From: Lachnospiraceae bacterium | Lineage (GTDB): Bacteria; Bacillota; Clostridia; Lachnospirales; Lachnospiraceae | Reading direction: 5' to 3' | Length of the DNA: 64,000 bases | Assembly: GCA_019421365.1 (NCBI GenBank) | Contig: JAHZFJ010000001.1 | Span: 171,944 to 235,943 of the forward strand | In this document: positions 9,991 through 17,819 of the stretch, piece by piece | Position numbering within the stretch: position 1 is the stretch's first letter | Layout of the letters: every line of letters begins with the position of its first letter | Made by a program: the position numbers and the translations under genes | Notes under the pieces: generated by a model | The model's input: the letters and a program-made list of their open reading frames with translations, nothing else | Databases searched by the model: none | What the model was told of the DNA's origin: nothing

Positions 9991-10033
9991 ATCTTCACTG
10001 CAATGATGGTTGTTCCATTATTGTAGTGAAGAT
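9991..10033 (+). other. Stem-loop between murA and ftsQ
   Basis: A 19-bp stem (9991-10009 with 10015-10033) with two G-U pairs and a 5-nt loop is present. No U-tract follows, so it is not a classical terminator. It could be an mRNA processing or 3'-end stabilising element within the dcw transcript. Confidence 0.6.
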
Positions 10034-10090
10034 GTTATCATGTAGAATGCTGATTGATAACCTAGAACACGAAGAAGATGGTGACAAAGT

Positions 10091-10822
10091 ATGAGAAATG
10101 TACAAAAATACAAAAAGAGAATAAAAACTAAGATTATATTGTCGGTATTTGCATTGTTAGCATTTGGACTAGTTGTTGTCTCTCAGGTAAGCCGAATTCA
10201 GGATATCAAGGTGATTGGTTGTAATCGGTATTCACAAGAAGAGATTAAAGAAATATTGACATCTGATACTTATTACAATAATAGCATATATCTCTATCTC
10301 AAGTATAAATACGGAGAACCTAAAACGGTTCCGTTCATTGAATACATGGATGTTAAGCTTACAAGTATTAATACATTAACAGTTCATGTATACGAAAAAG
10401 CAATTTTTGGTTGTATCAAATATTTTGGAGATTATATGTATTTTGATAAAGATGGTATTGTTGTTGATAGCTCTAGTGAAAGGTATGAAGGAATTCCTAT
10501 AGTTACTGGGCTAACATTCGATACAATGATACTTACAGAAAAACTTACAGTACAAAAGGACGAGTTGTTTGATGTTATTAAGGATTTGACAAGACTTATA
10601 CATAAGTATGAAATCGATATCGACACTATACATTTTCAATCAAACAATGAAGTAATAATGTATAATCAAGACATAAAGATTCTTCTTGGTAAGAAGGATA
10701 TGTATGATGAACAGATTGCAGAACTAGGGAATATGTTGCCGAATCTCGAAGGAAAAAAGGGAACGTTGCATATGGAAAACTTTACAACAGGAAATAAGAC
10801 CTATTTTGAATATTCCCATTAA
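10091..10822 (+). CDS. Cell division protein FtsQ/DivIB
   Basis: This is a 243-residue bitopic divisome protein. After a short basic cytoplasmic tail, a membrane helix spans about residues 13-35. An extracytoplasmic POTRA domain begins near IQDIKVIGCNRYS, followed by the beta-domain typical of FtsQ/DivIB. GGTGA (10080-10084) precedes the ATG by 6 nt. The place between murA and ftsZ matches Firmicute dcw clusters, although no ftsA follows. In B. subtilis, DivIB stabilises the FtsL-DivIC-PBP2B complex. Sequence conservation in this family is low, so topology and context carry the assignment. Confidence 0.85.
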   Translation: MRNVQKYKKRIKTKIILSVFALLAFGLVVVSQVSRIQDIKVIGCNRYSQEEIKEILTSDTYYNNSIYLYLKYKYGEPKTVPFIEYMDVKLTSINTLTVHVYEKAIFGCIKYFGDYMYFDKDGIVVDSSSERYEGIPIVTGLTFDTMILTEKLTVQKDELFDVIKDLTRLIHKYEIDIDTIHFQSNNEVIMYNQDIKILLGKKDMYDEQIAELGNMLPNLEGKKGTLHMENFTTGNKTYFEYSH

Positions 10823-10839
10823 ATTCTTTTAAATAAGGG

Positions 10840-10868
10840 TTGATTATTTATATAATAAAAGATATTAT
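10840..10868 (+). promoter_or_regulatory. Candidate sigma-A promoter for ftsZ
   Basis: TTGATT (10840-10845) and TATTAT (10863-10868) are 17 nt apart. Transcription would start near 10875, giving ftsZ a leader of roughly 210 nt. Confidence 0.5.
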
Positions 10869-10930
10869 ATAATATAGTTATGATGTTATCTTTGTAAGTA
10901 ATTTTATTCATTTTAGAGAATAAAAGCCTC

Positions 10931-11052
10931 TGGCGGGATTGCAAAGCGCCATACAAAAGTATAGAGTCATATAATGTGGCACATGCCTTGTAACAAGATA
11001 GCTAAGGCGTTCTTGAAAATTACAAGATCACTTCGGGGAGTGATTTTGTTTT
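10931..11052 (+). promoter_or_regulatory. Structured ftsZ leader with possible terminator/antiterminator switch
   Basis: The leader has a 5-bp hairpin at 10931-10951 and a short one at 10951-10962. It then has two mutually exclusive pairings: GCCTT (10985-10989) with AAGGC (11005-11009), or CTTGTAA (from 10987) with TTACAAG (11020-11026). The second overlaps the 5' arm of a terminator-like hairpin (11024-11032 with 11039-11047, then GTTTT) just before the ftsZ ribosome-binding site. No known riboswitch class was recognised. The function is inferred from base pairing only. Confidence 0.45.
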
Positions 11053-11087
11053 ATAAAAATTGATATAAGTAAAAAGGAGGAAGTACC

Positions 11088-12320
11088 TTGCTTGAAATAA
11101 GAACTAACGAATCTGATTCAACTGCTAAAATACTTGTCATTGGAGTTGGTGGTGCAGGCAATAATGCTGTTAATCGAATGATAGAAGAAAATATTAAGGG
11201 AGTTGAATTTGTCTGTGTGAATACAGACAACCAACATTTGAAAACTTGTAAAGCGCCTACTTGCTTACAAATTGGAGAAAAGCTTACAAAGGGGCTTGGC
11301 GCAGGTGCACAACCTGAAGTAGGAGCAAAGGCAGCTGAGGAAAATAGAGAAGACTTAGCAGAAATCATAAAAGGTTCAGACATGGTTTTCGTAACTTGTG
11401 GTATGGGAGGCGGAACAGGTACTGGCGCAGCTCCTGTAGCAGCACAGATAGCGAAAGAACTTGGAATACTTACCGTTGGTATTGTTACAAAACCATTTAA
11501 ATTTGAAGCGAAAGCAAGAATGAACAATGCCGTATCCGGAATCGAACGTTTGAAAGAGAATGTTGATACATTAATTGTTATCCCTAATGATAAATTACTT
11601 GAAATTGTTGACCGTAGAACAACAATGCCTGATGCACTTCGAAAAGCTGATGAAGTACTTCAACAAGGTGTACAAGGTATTACAGATCTTATTAACGTAC
11701 CTGGTTTAATCAATCTAGATTTTGCAGACGTACAAACTGTTATGAAGAACAAAGGTGTAGCACATATCGGTATCGGTGTTGGACATGGTGATGATAAGTG
11801 TGTTGAGGCTGTTAAACAAGCTATTACAAGTCCATTACTAGAAACTACAATTGCAGGTGCATCTCATGTTATCATTAATATCTCTGGTGATATCAGTTTA
11901 ATTGAAGCGAATGAAGCTGCAACTTTTGTACAAGAATTAGCAGGTGAAAGTGCAAACATAATCTTTGGTGCTATGTATGATGAATCCGCACCAGATCAAT
12001 GTACAATTACTGTAATTGCAACTGGACTAGAGGAAGCTTCTCAGAAAGAACCTGTAAAGGCTCCTTCATTCATAAACCAAGGTACAAATCGTCAGACTAC
12101 ACAACAAACCTCTGTGTTTGGGACAGGATTAAATAGTGGGACAAGCAGTACAAGCAATGCAAGTGCATTCTCAAGACCAGTATCTAATAATCCTACTTCA
12201 GCAACGCATTCACAAACTGCAGCTGCTAGACCTGTTCAAACTTATTCAAGACCAGTATCACAAGATACTGATCATGATGGTATTAAAATCCCTGAATTCT
12301 TAAAGAAAAATCGTAAATAA
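11088..12320 (+). CDS. ftsZ: Cell division GTPase FtsZ
   Basis: FtsZ is the tubulin-like GTPase that forms the Z ring. It has the N-terminal GGAGNNAVNRM segment, the GGGTGTG signature loop near residues 105-111, and the T7 loop region. A Ser/Thr/Gln-rich linker (about 320-395) leads to a C-terminal peptide (IPEFLKKNRK) for membrane-tether binding. The start is a TTG with a consensus AAGGAGG (11074-11080) 7 nt upstream; no better ATG exists. The usual partner ftsA is not adjacent. The gene has its own promoter, a long leader and a terminator, so it can be regulated apart from the upstream dcw genes. Confidence 0.97.
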   Translation: MLEIRTNESDSTAKILVIGVGGAGNNAVNRMIEENIKGVEFVCVNTDNQHLKTCKAPTCLQIGEKLTKGLGAGAQPEVGAKAAEENREDLAEIIKGSDMVFVTCGMGGGTGTGAAPVAAQIAKELGILTVGIVTKPFKFEAKARMNNAVSGIERLKENVDTLIVIPNDKLLEIVDRRTTMPDALRKADEVLQQGVQGITDLINVPGLINLDFADVQTVMKNKGVAHIGIGVGHGDDKCVEAVKQAITSPLLETTIAGASHVIINISGDISLIEANEAATFVQELAGESANIIFGAMYDESAPDQCTITVIATGLEEASQKEPVKAPSFINQGTNRQTTQQTSVFGTGLNSGTSSTSNASAFSRPVSNNPTSATHSQTAAARPVQTYSRPVSQDTDHDGIKIPEFLKKNRK

Positions 12321-12340
12321 TAAAATTGTTGTTGAAACAT

Positions 12341-12374
12341 AATAGGGCCATTGTACACAATGGTCCTATTTTTC
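12341..12374 (+). terminator. Rho-independent terminator after ftsZ
   Basis: A stem of about 13 bp with one G-U pair (arms from 12341 and up to about 12370) and a small loop is followed by TTTTTCTC. It closes the dcw cluster. Confidence 0.85.
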
Positions 12375-12401
12375 TCTTGTTTTTTCTATAATAATTAAAG
12401 T

Positions 12402-12438
12402 TTCTGTATTCTTGACCTACATTCTGTAGGATTCTGTA
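12402..12438 (+). repeat. Three phased TTCTGTA direct repeats upstream of spoIIGA
   Basis: Copies start at 12402, 12422 and 12432, that is 20 and 10 bp apart, about two and one helical turns. Relative to the candidate spoIIG promoter they lie near -115, -95 and -85. They resemble paired activator half-sites but match the Spo0A box only weakly. Confidence 0.45.
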
Positions 12439-12477
12439 TTACTTTGATGAAAAGTAATTGGAATAAATTACCAATAT

Positions 12478-12510
12478 ATGACAAAAACAATAATGCAAAT
12501 AAGTTATAAT
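12478..12510 (+). promoter_or_regulatory. Candidate spoIIG-type promoter with long spacer
   Basis: ATGACA (12478-12483) and TATAAT (12505-12510) are separated by 21 nt, longer than the usual 17. The B. subtilis spoIIG promoter is known for a similarly overlong spacer and needs Spo0A~P for activity. This promoter would drive spoIIGA-sigE. Confidence 0.5.
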
Positions 12511-12581
12511 GAATTCACTGAGTGTGCAAAACCACAATTAGTATATAGTACATCGTTAAGCTAAAGAGGTGGGGGTGAACA

Positions 12582-13475
12582 TTGAAACTAGAGGTTTACA
12601 TTGATTTAGTCTTTGGGGTAAATCTGATCATGGATTACTTACTTCTGGTAATGATGCAAAAACTCATAAAGAAGAATAGTAAAACGGGTCGTAAAATATT
12701 GGCTGCAATACTTGGTGGGTTGGGAGCTTGCTTCAGTATTATGGTACCAGTATTTCGATCGGGGATTATTATGATGTTATTTGGAGTTTTGTTGGCAGGT
12801 TGTATGCTTAAGATTGCGTTTTCTTATGATACGATGAAAGCTCTTGCGAGAGATATTTTAGTATATTATGCAATTACTTTCCTTGTTGGGGGTATTTTGA
12901 ATTATTTATATTATTATACAAGTGCTGGATATTATATTACAGAGTTTATGAAAATGTTGCCATCAAGATCTCTTAATTTTTTCTATTTAATTTGTTTTTT
13001 TGCAATTGCAGGAGGTTTTATCCATCTTGTAAAACGAGTCTTTATACAAATGAAGGGAACAAGGGAGTTGTTCTATAATGTTGAATTGGTATTTGGAGAA
13101 AAAAAAATAATTTGCAAAGGATTCTTAGACACAGGTAATCATCTTAGAGAACCGGTTTCGAGAAGGCCAGTAGTTATTGCGGATTTTGATGGGATTAGTG
13201 ATATTTTACCAGACGAATTGATTGATTATGCAAAAGATTTTATGAGTGATGCGAAACATAAGGATATCGATCGTTATGCAGTAAAAATCAAATGGATTCC
13301 CTACCATGCAGTCGGTACTGAGGAAGGAATTTTGCCTGGAATTGTATTCGATGAAGTGAACGTCCTTAAAGAAGATAGCGTAGTACATAATCCGAATATT
13401 ACAGTTGCAGTTTATCAAGGTAAATTAACGGTGGATAACAGTTATCATATTATCTTACATGAGGAATTATTATAA
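12582..13475 (+). CDS. spoIIGA: Sigma-E factor processing peptidase SpoIIGA
   Basis: SpoIIGA is the membrane-embedded aspartic protease that removes the pro-sequence of SigE in the mother cell after a signal from the forespore. The N-terminal half has about five membrane helices. The C-terminal half is a protease domain with the catalytic FLDTGN motif near residue 185. The start is a TTG preceded by a strong AGAGGTGGGGGTGA region (about 12565-12578). The gene lies 15 nt upstream of sigE, its substrate, as in other spore formers. Its presence shows the organism has the core endospore programme. Confidence 0.93.
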   Translation: MKLEVYIDLVFGVNLIMDYLLLVMMQKLIKKNSKTGRKILAAILGGLGACFSIMVPVFRSGIIMMLFGVLLAGCMLKIAFSYDTMKALARDILVYYAITFLVGGILNYLYYYTSAGYYITEFMKMLPSRSLNFFYLICFFAIAGGFIHLVKRVFIQMKGTRELFYNVELVFGEKKIICKGFLDTGNHLREPVSRRPVVIADFDGISDILPDELIDYAKDFMSDAKHKDIDRYAVKIKWIPYHAVGTEEGILPGIVFDEVNVLKEDSVVHNPNITVAVYQGKLTVDNSYHIILHEELL

Positions 13476-13490
13476 CGGGAGGAATGGAGC

Positions 13491-14231
13491 ATGTTGTTAA
13501 AGGTATCAATACCGAATAAGTTTCAATTCAGAGTAATACCAGATTTTAAAAATGTAATTTTTAAGCAAAGAGGTGACATTCACTATATTGGCGGAGCAGA
13601 AGTTTTACCAGCTCCACTTGATACGGTAAGAGAATCTGATATTATTTCTAGGTTGGGAACCGACGATGATGCAAAAGCAAAATCAATCTTAGTAGAACAT
13701 AATTTGCGTTTAGTTGTGTACATAGCGAAGAAGTTTGATAATACTGGTGTTGGTGTCGAAGATTTAATATCAATAGGTACGATTGGCTTGATTAAAGCAA
13801 TTAATACATTTAAACCTGACAAGAATATTAAGTTGGCAACCTATGCTTCTAGATGTATCGAGAACGAAATTTTGATGTATCTACGTAGAAACAATAAGAC
13901 GAAGTTAGAGGTATCTATAGATGAGCCTCTTAACGTGGATTGGGATGGGAATGAATTATTATTATCCGATATATTAGGAACGGATGAGGATATTATATAT
14001 AAGAATATCGAGGATGAAGTAGATCGTAAACTACTCAACAAAGCGCTTGGGAAGCTTAGTGAGAGGGAACGAGTTATAGTTCAACTTCGCTTCGGTTTGA
14101 ATTCCAAAGATGGTGCTGAAAAAACACAAAAGGAAGTAGCGGACTTATTAGGAATCTCACAATCGTACATATCAAGACTAGAAAAGAAAATAATGAAGCG
14201 TCTAAAAAAAGAAATTGTGAGACTTGAGTAG
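13491..14231 (+). CDS. sigE: RNA polymerase sigma factor SigE (pro-sigma-E)
   Basis: SigE is the early mother-cell sporulation sigma factor. An N-terminal pro-sequence of about 30 residues precedes the conserved HYIGGAEVLPAPL segment, where SpoIIGA cleaves in B. subtilis. Regions 2 (NLRLVVYIAKKF, DLISIGTIGLIKA) and 4 (a helix-turn-helix in QKEVADLLGISQSYISRLE) are clear. GGGAGG upstream supports the ATG at 13491. It sits between spoIIGA and sigG. The length of 246 residues is close to the 239 of B. subtilis. Confidence 0.95.
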   Translation: MLLKVSIPNKFQFRVIPDFKNVIFKQRGDIHYIGGAEVLPAPLDTVRESDIISRLGTDDDAKAKSILVEHNLRLVVYIAKKFDNTGVGVEDLISIGTIGLIKAINTFKPDKNIKLATYASRCIENEILMYLRRNNKTKLEVSIDEPLNVDWDGNELLLSDILGTDEDIIYKNIEDEVDRKLLNKALGKLSERERVIVQLRFGLNSKDGAEKTQKEVADLLGISQSYISRLEKKIMKRLKKEIVRLE

Positions 14232-14325
14232 ACTGTAACGTTATAGAGAAAATTGAATACAATACAATATGGAAGAAAGTACTAAATAATGAAAAATATA
14301 ATAAGTATAAAGTGCCATTAATTAG

Positions 14326-14353
14326 CACATCATTTATGTATATATATGATGTG
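14326..14353 (+). promoter_or_regulatory. Stem-loop abutting the sigG ribosome-binding site
   Basis: The 8-bp arms 14326-14333 and 14346-14353 close a 12-nt AT-rich loop. The last paired G is the first base of GGAGG (14353-14357), the sigG ribosome-binding site. A GTATA motif at 14305-14309 could be part of a forespore sigma promoter. In B. subtilis a hairpin in the sigG leader lowers its translation, so this may be equivalent. Confidence 0.5.
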
Positions 14354-14365
14354 GAGGTTAATGAA

Positions 14366-15148
14366 ATGGCTCTTTACAAAGTTGAAATATGTGGTGTTAA
14401 TACAGCGAAATTACCTTTGCTTAAGAATGATGAAAAAAAGGAACTCTTTGATCGCATACTTAAAGGTGATAAGGAAGCTAGAGACCTTTATATAAAAGGG
14501 AATCTTAGACTTGTTCTTAGTATAATTCAAAGATTTTCTAACAGCAATGAGAATGTTGATGATTTATTTCAAATTGGTTGCATTGGTCTTATGAAAGCGA
14601 TTGACAACTTTGATGTATCGCAAAATGTAAAGTTTAGTACCTACGCAGTTCCTATGATTATTGGAGAGATCCGTAGATATCTCAGGGACAATAATAGTAT
14701 TCGAGTTAGTAGATCTTTACGCGACACAGCTTATAAAGCTATATATACGAAAGAAGCTTTGATGAGGAAGAATGATAAAGAGCCAACTGTATGCGAGATT
14801 GCCAGTGAAATCGGTATAAGCAAAGAAGATATCGTGTTTGCTTTAGATGCGATTCAAAGTCCAGTCTCCTTGTATGAACCAGTTTATTCTGAAGGTGGAG
14901 ATTCCATTTATATTATGGACCAAATTAGTGATAAGAAGAATAAAGAAGAAAACTGGATTGAAGAAATTGCTTTAAAAGAGGCAATGAGTAAATTAACTGA
15001 TAGGGAAAATAACATTATTAATTTAAGGTTTTTTGAAGGAAAAACGCAGATGGAAGTTGCAAATGAAATAAGCATATCTCAAGCGCAAGTTTCGAGATTA
15101 GAAAAATCAGCACTTAAGAATATGAAAAATTATTTAACAGGCAAATAA
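14366..15148 (+). CDS. sigG: RNA polymerase sigma factor SigG (late forespore)
   Basis: SigG directs late forespore transcription. The product has 260 residues and starts with the typical KVEICGVNTAKLPLLKN segment. Regions 2 (LRLVLSIIQRF, DLFQIGCIGLMKAIDNF, STYAVPMIIGEIRRYLRDN) and 4 (MEVANEISISQAQVSRLEK) are highly conserved. The ATG at 14366 has GGAGG 8 nt upstream and matches the family N-terminus; a longer GTG start at 14312 is unlikely. It lies 134 nt downstream of sigE, as in Bacillus, so read-through from spoIIG is expected in addition to any forespore promoter. Confidence 0.95.
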   Translation: MALYKVEICGVNTAKLPLLKNDEKKELFDRILKGDKEARDLYIKGNLRLVLSIIQRFSNSNENVDDLFQIGCIGLMKAIDNFDVSQNVKFSTYAVPMIIGEIRRYLRDNNSIRVSRSLRDTAYKAIYTKEALMRKNDKEPTVCEIASEIGISKEDIVFALDAIQSPVSLYEPVYSEGGDSIYIMDQISDKKNKEENWIEEIALKEAMSKLTDRENNIINLRFFEGKTQMEVANEISISQAQVSRLEKSALKNMKNYLTGK

Positions 15149-15162
15149 AATCTGAAGGGGCG

Positions 15163-15429
15163 ATGTGCTTGCGTTTTTGTGAATTGAGAGAAAAGGAGGT
15201 CATTAACTGTAGGAATGGACAGAGATTAGGATTCGTATGTGACCTTGATTTTGATACATGTACCGCAAAGATACGATGTTTGATAGTACCTGGACCTTGC
15301 AAGATCTGGGGCATACTTGGTAGAGAAAGTGAATTTGTCATTGATATTGCATGTGTCAAGCAAATAGGAGAAGATGTTATTCTAGTAGATATTGACGAAG
15401 AAAGGTGCCTAGTTGGGTGCAAGTGTTAA
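15163..15429 (+). CDS. YlmC/YmxH family PRC-barrel sporulation protein
   Basis: This 88-residue protein follows the YlmC/YmxH pattern: LREKEVINC, NGQRLGFVCDLDFD and a PRC-barrel-like beta core. Family members are common next to sigG in clostridia and elsewhere in sporulating Firmicutes; the molecular role is not settled. It is rich in cysteine, with two Cys in the last five residues. The ATG at 15163 has GAAGGGG very close; a TTG at 15169 would have better spacing. It probably ends the spoIIGA-sigE-sigG transcript, since a terminator-like hairpin follows at 15485. Confidence 0.75.
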   Translation: MCLRFCELREKEVINCRNGQRLGFVCDLDFDTCTAKIRCLIVPGPCKIWGILGRESEFVIDIACVKQIGEDVILVDIDEERCLVGCKC

Positions 15430-15456
15430 TGACCAGGCTAAATAATGATAAAGTTC

Positions 15457-15484
15457 TTGACATAATACAATCAATTACTATAAT
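15457..15484 (+). promoter_or_regulatory. Consensus sigma-A promoter, probably for nrdR
   Basis: TTGACA (15457-15462) and TATAAT (15479-15484), both perfect hexamers, are 16 nt apart. The predicted start lies inside the hairpin that begins at 15485. Confidence 0.65.
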
Positions 15485-15520
15485 TAGAGTGTGAACATAA
15501 AACTGTTCGCACTCTATTTT
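15485..15520 (+). terminator. Terminator-like hairpin directly after the promoter
   Basis: A 13-bp stem with one G-U pair (15485-15497 with 15504-15516) and a 6-nt loop is followed by TTTT. It can end the upstream sigG-ymxH transcript. It overlaps the predicted start of the promoter at 15457-15484, so transcripts starting there would contain only part of the stem. Confidence 0.7.
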
Positions 15521-15525
15521 GTGTT

Positions 15526-15549
15526 ATATCGCATGATATCTTGCGATAT
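15526..15549 (+). promoter_or_regulatory. Inverted repeat upstream of nrdR
   Basis: ATATCGCA (15526-15533) and TGCGATAT (15542-15549) form perfect 8-bp arms with an 8-bp spacer. The repeat lies about 45 bp before the nrdR start codon. It could be an operator or a hairpin, and it does not clearly match the published NrdR box. Confidence 0.4.
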
Positions 15550-15594
15550 TGCATAGTAGCTAATAAGACTAATGTGTAATTGAGGGGGGATCTA

Positions 15595-16056
15595 ATGAAG
15601 TGTCCATTTTGTGGTGAAGAAAATACTAGAGTTATTGATTCTAGACCAGCCGATGATAATAGTTCCATTCGTAGAAGACGTCAATGTGACCAATGTAGAA
15701 AACGTTTTACAACGTATGAAAAGATAGAAGTAATTCCGTTAGTAGTTATTAAGAAAGATATGAATCGTGAGCCTTACAATCGTTCAAAGATTGAAGCGGG
15801 AGTATTTCGTTCGTGCCATAAAAGACCGATTTCAGTGAACAGTATTACAGCTGTTGTTGATGACATTGAGAATGCTATATTCAATTTAGATAAGAATGAG
15901 ATCAATAGTAATTTAATTGGCGAAATTGTTATGGATAAATTAAAAGAATTAGATCCTGTAGCATATGTAAGATTTGCATCTGTATATAGGGAGTTCAAGG
16001 ATGTTAATACATTCATGGATGAACTAAAAAAGATCCTTGATAATCAAGGAGAATAA
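15595..16056 (+). CDS. nrdR: Transcriptional repressor NrdR
   Basis: NrdR represses ribonucleotide reductase genes in response to ATP/dATP. The 153-residue protein has the N-terminal zinc ribbon (Cys3, Cys6, Cys31, Cys34), the basic RRRR segment between the cysteine pairs, and an ATP-cone domain (about 47-137). The ATG at 15595 has GAGGGGGGA (15582-15590) upstream and gives the exact family N-terminus MKCPFC. A TTG at 15580 is not needed. It is expressed separately from the sporulation genes, with a consensus promoter upstream and a terminator downstream. Confidence 0.96.
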   Translation: MKCPFCGEENTRVIDSRPADDNSSIRRRRQCDQCRKRFTTYEKIEVIPLVVIKKDMNREPYNRSKIEAGVFRSCHKRPISVNSITAVVDDIENAIFNLDKNEINSNLIGEIVMDKLKELDPVAYVRFASVYREFKDVNTFMDELKKILDNQGE

Positions 16057-16070
16057 AAACTTAGTAAATT

Positions 16071-16115
16071 AAGACTATGGAGTGATATGAGTATATTACT
16101 TAGTAGTCTTTTTTT
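16071..16115 (+). terminator. Rho-independent terminator after nrdR
   Basis: A two-part stem (16071-16077 with 16104-16110, with an inner 8-bp helix) is followed by an uninterrupted T-run to 16115. Confidence 0.8.
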
Positions 16116-16205
16116 GTTTAATATGTTCAGATAGTTTTTTAGTTTTTATGTGTTGTGAGGTTTGAGTTAATAAGATAAGCGTCATTTACGTGTTATAAGA
16201 CGTAC

Positions 16206-16234
16206 TTGTACATATTTGGAAATTATGTTATAGT
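16206..16234 (+). promoter_or_regulatory. Candidate promoter for comM-dprA
   Basis: TTGTAC (16206-16211) and TATAGT (16229-16234) have a 17-nt spacer. They lie 47 nt before the comM start codon. Confidence 0.5.
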
Positions 16235-16280
16235 GTAAATATATGGTTCTTCAAGTCTTGAAGAGAGGGAAAGGATCATT

Positions 16281-17819
16281 ATGTTTAGTAAATCGTATTG
16301 TGCTGCCATTTTCGGAATAGAAGGGGTGCCAGTACAAGTGGAGGCAGATGTAAGTGATGGTCTGCCAAGTTTTGATATGGTAGGTTTTCTTGCTTCTGAA
16401 GTTAAAGAAGCAAAAGAAAGAGTACGGATAGCTTTAAAAAATTCAGAATTTCGCTTACCACCCAAACACATCACTATAAATCTATCACCTGCGGATATCC
16501 GTAAGGAGGGTACTGCTTTTGATTTTCCAATCGCTATCGCGATTCTAGTCGCTTCTGGCTATATTTCACAAGACAATATTGATGATTGCATGTTAATTGG
16601 TGAGTTAAGTTTGGATGGACATTTACAACGTGTGAATGGAGTTCTTCCGATGACTTATGCTGCAGCAAAGAATGGTTTTAAGAGGTGCTTAGTTCCAATT
16701 GATAATGTAAGAGAAGGAGCTGTAGTTACTGATATTGAAGTAATCGGTATTAGGACATTAATGGAAGCTGTAGAGTATCTGAATGGAGCACGTATTATAG
16801 AACCGTGTTTCGTTGATATGGAAGCTTTGTTTGAGGGTGAAAACAATCAAGAATATGATGATTTTGCAGATCTCGTGGGACAGAATATGATGAAGAGAGC
16901 TGTTGAGGTTGCAGTCGCTGGAATGCATAATATTGCAATAATTGGACCACCGGGAGTGGGTAAAACTATGATAGCCAAACGGATACCTAGTATCATGCCC
17001 AAAATGAGTGTCGAGGAAAGTATGGAAATCTCAAAAGTGTATAGTATCGCCGGCTTGTTAGGTGGAGATAGTGTATTAGTACATAATAGACCATACCGTG
17101 CACCGCATCATACAATTACGCCTACTGCATTAATAGGTGGAGGAAGAATGCCAGTGCCAGGAGAGATTAGTTTGTCATCAGGAGGTGTTTTATTCTTAGA
17201 TGAACTTCCAGAGTTTCAAACTCGTACATTAGAGGTTTTGCGGCAACCATTAGAAGATCGCACAGTTACCATTACTAGAGTTCAAGCTACCTATAAATAC
17301 CCGGCAAGTTTTATGTTAGTTACTGCTCTAAATCCTTGTAAATGCGGATATTATCCGGACACAAGAAGGTGTAATTGTTCGATGCATCAAGTAAAACAAT
17401 ATATAGGAAAGATTTCAAGGCCGTTATTAGATCGTATCGATATCTGTGTGGAGACAACACCAGTAGAATATCAAGAATTAGTTGGTTCTGAAAAAGGAGA
17501 GTCTTCTAAGGAGATACAAAAAAGGGTTCAACAAGCAAGGGAGATCCAGAGTAAACGTTATCAAGGTACAGGAATCTATTATAACTCTATGTTGAATGCG
17601 AAGCAGATTAAAAAATATTGTAAGCTTGGTGCAGAGGAAGAGGAGATTATTGAGAGTGCATTTACTGCGCTTAATTTAAGCGCGCGTGCATATCATAGAA
17701 TTCTTAAAGTTAGCAGAACAATCGCTGATCTTTGTGGTGAGGAAATGATACGAAAAGAAGATTTATATGAAGCAATAGGTTACCGAAGTCTGGATAAGAA
17801 ATATTGGGGGGATATATAG
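16281..17819 (+). CDS. comM: ComM/YifB family Mg-chelatase-like AAA+ ATPase
   Basis: This 512-residue protein has an N-terminal Lon-like (ChlI) domain (about 1-170), a central AAA+ module with Walker A GPPGVGKTMIAKR and Walker B GGVLFLDELPEF, and a C-terminal Mg-chelatase-type domain with four clustered cysteines (CKCGYYPDTRRCNC). ComM is a hexameric helicase that drives branch migration during natural transformation in Gram-negative bacteria; the role in clostridia is less certain. AAAGGA precedes the ATG by 5 nt. It abuts dprA directly, as in many Firmicutes, which points to DNA uptake or recombination. Confidence 0.93.
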   Translation: MFSKSYCAAIFGIEGVPVQVEADVSDGLPSFDMVGFLASEVKEAKERVRIALKNSEFRLPPKHITINLSPADIRKEGTAFDFPIAIAILVASGYISQDNIDDCMLIGELSLDGHLQRVNGVLPMTYAAAKNGFKRCLVPIDNVREGAVVTDIEVIGIRTLMEAVEYLNGARIIEPCFVDMEALFEGENNQEYDDFADLVGQNMMKRAVEVAVAGMHNIAIIGPPGVGKTMIAKRIPSIMPKMSVEESMEISKVYSIAGLLGGDSVLVHNRPYRAPHHTITPTALIGGGRMPVPGEISLSSGGVLFLDELPEFQTRTLEVLRQPLEDRTVTITRVQATYKYPASFMLVTALNPCKCGYYPDTRRCNCSMHQVKQYIGKISRPLLDRIDICVETTPVEYQELVGSEKGESSKEIQKRVQQAREIQSKRYQGTGIYYNSMLNAKQIKKYCKLGAEEEEIIESAFTALNLSARAYHRILKVSRTIADLCGEEMIRKEDLYEAIGYRSLDKKYWGDI

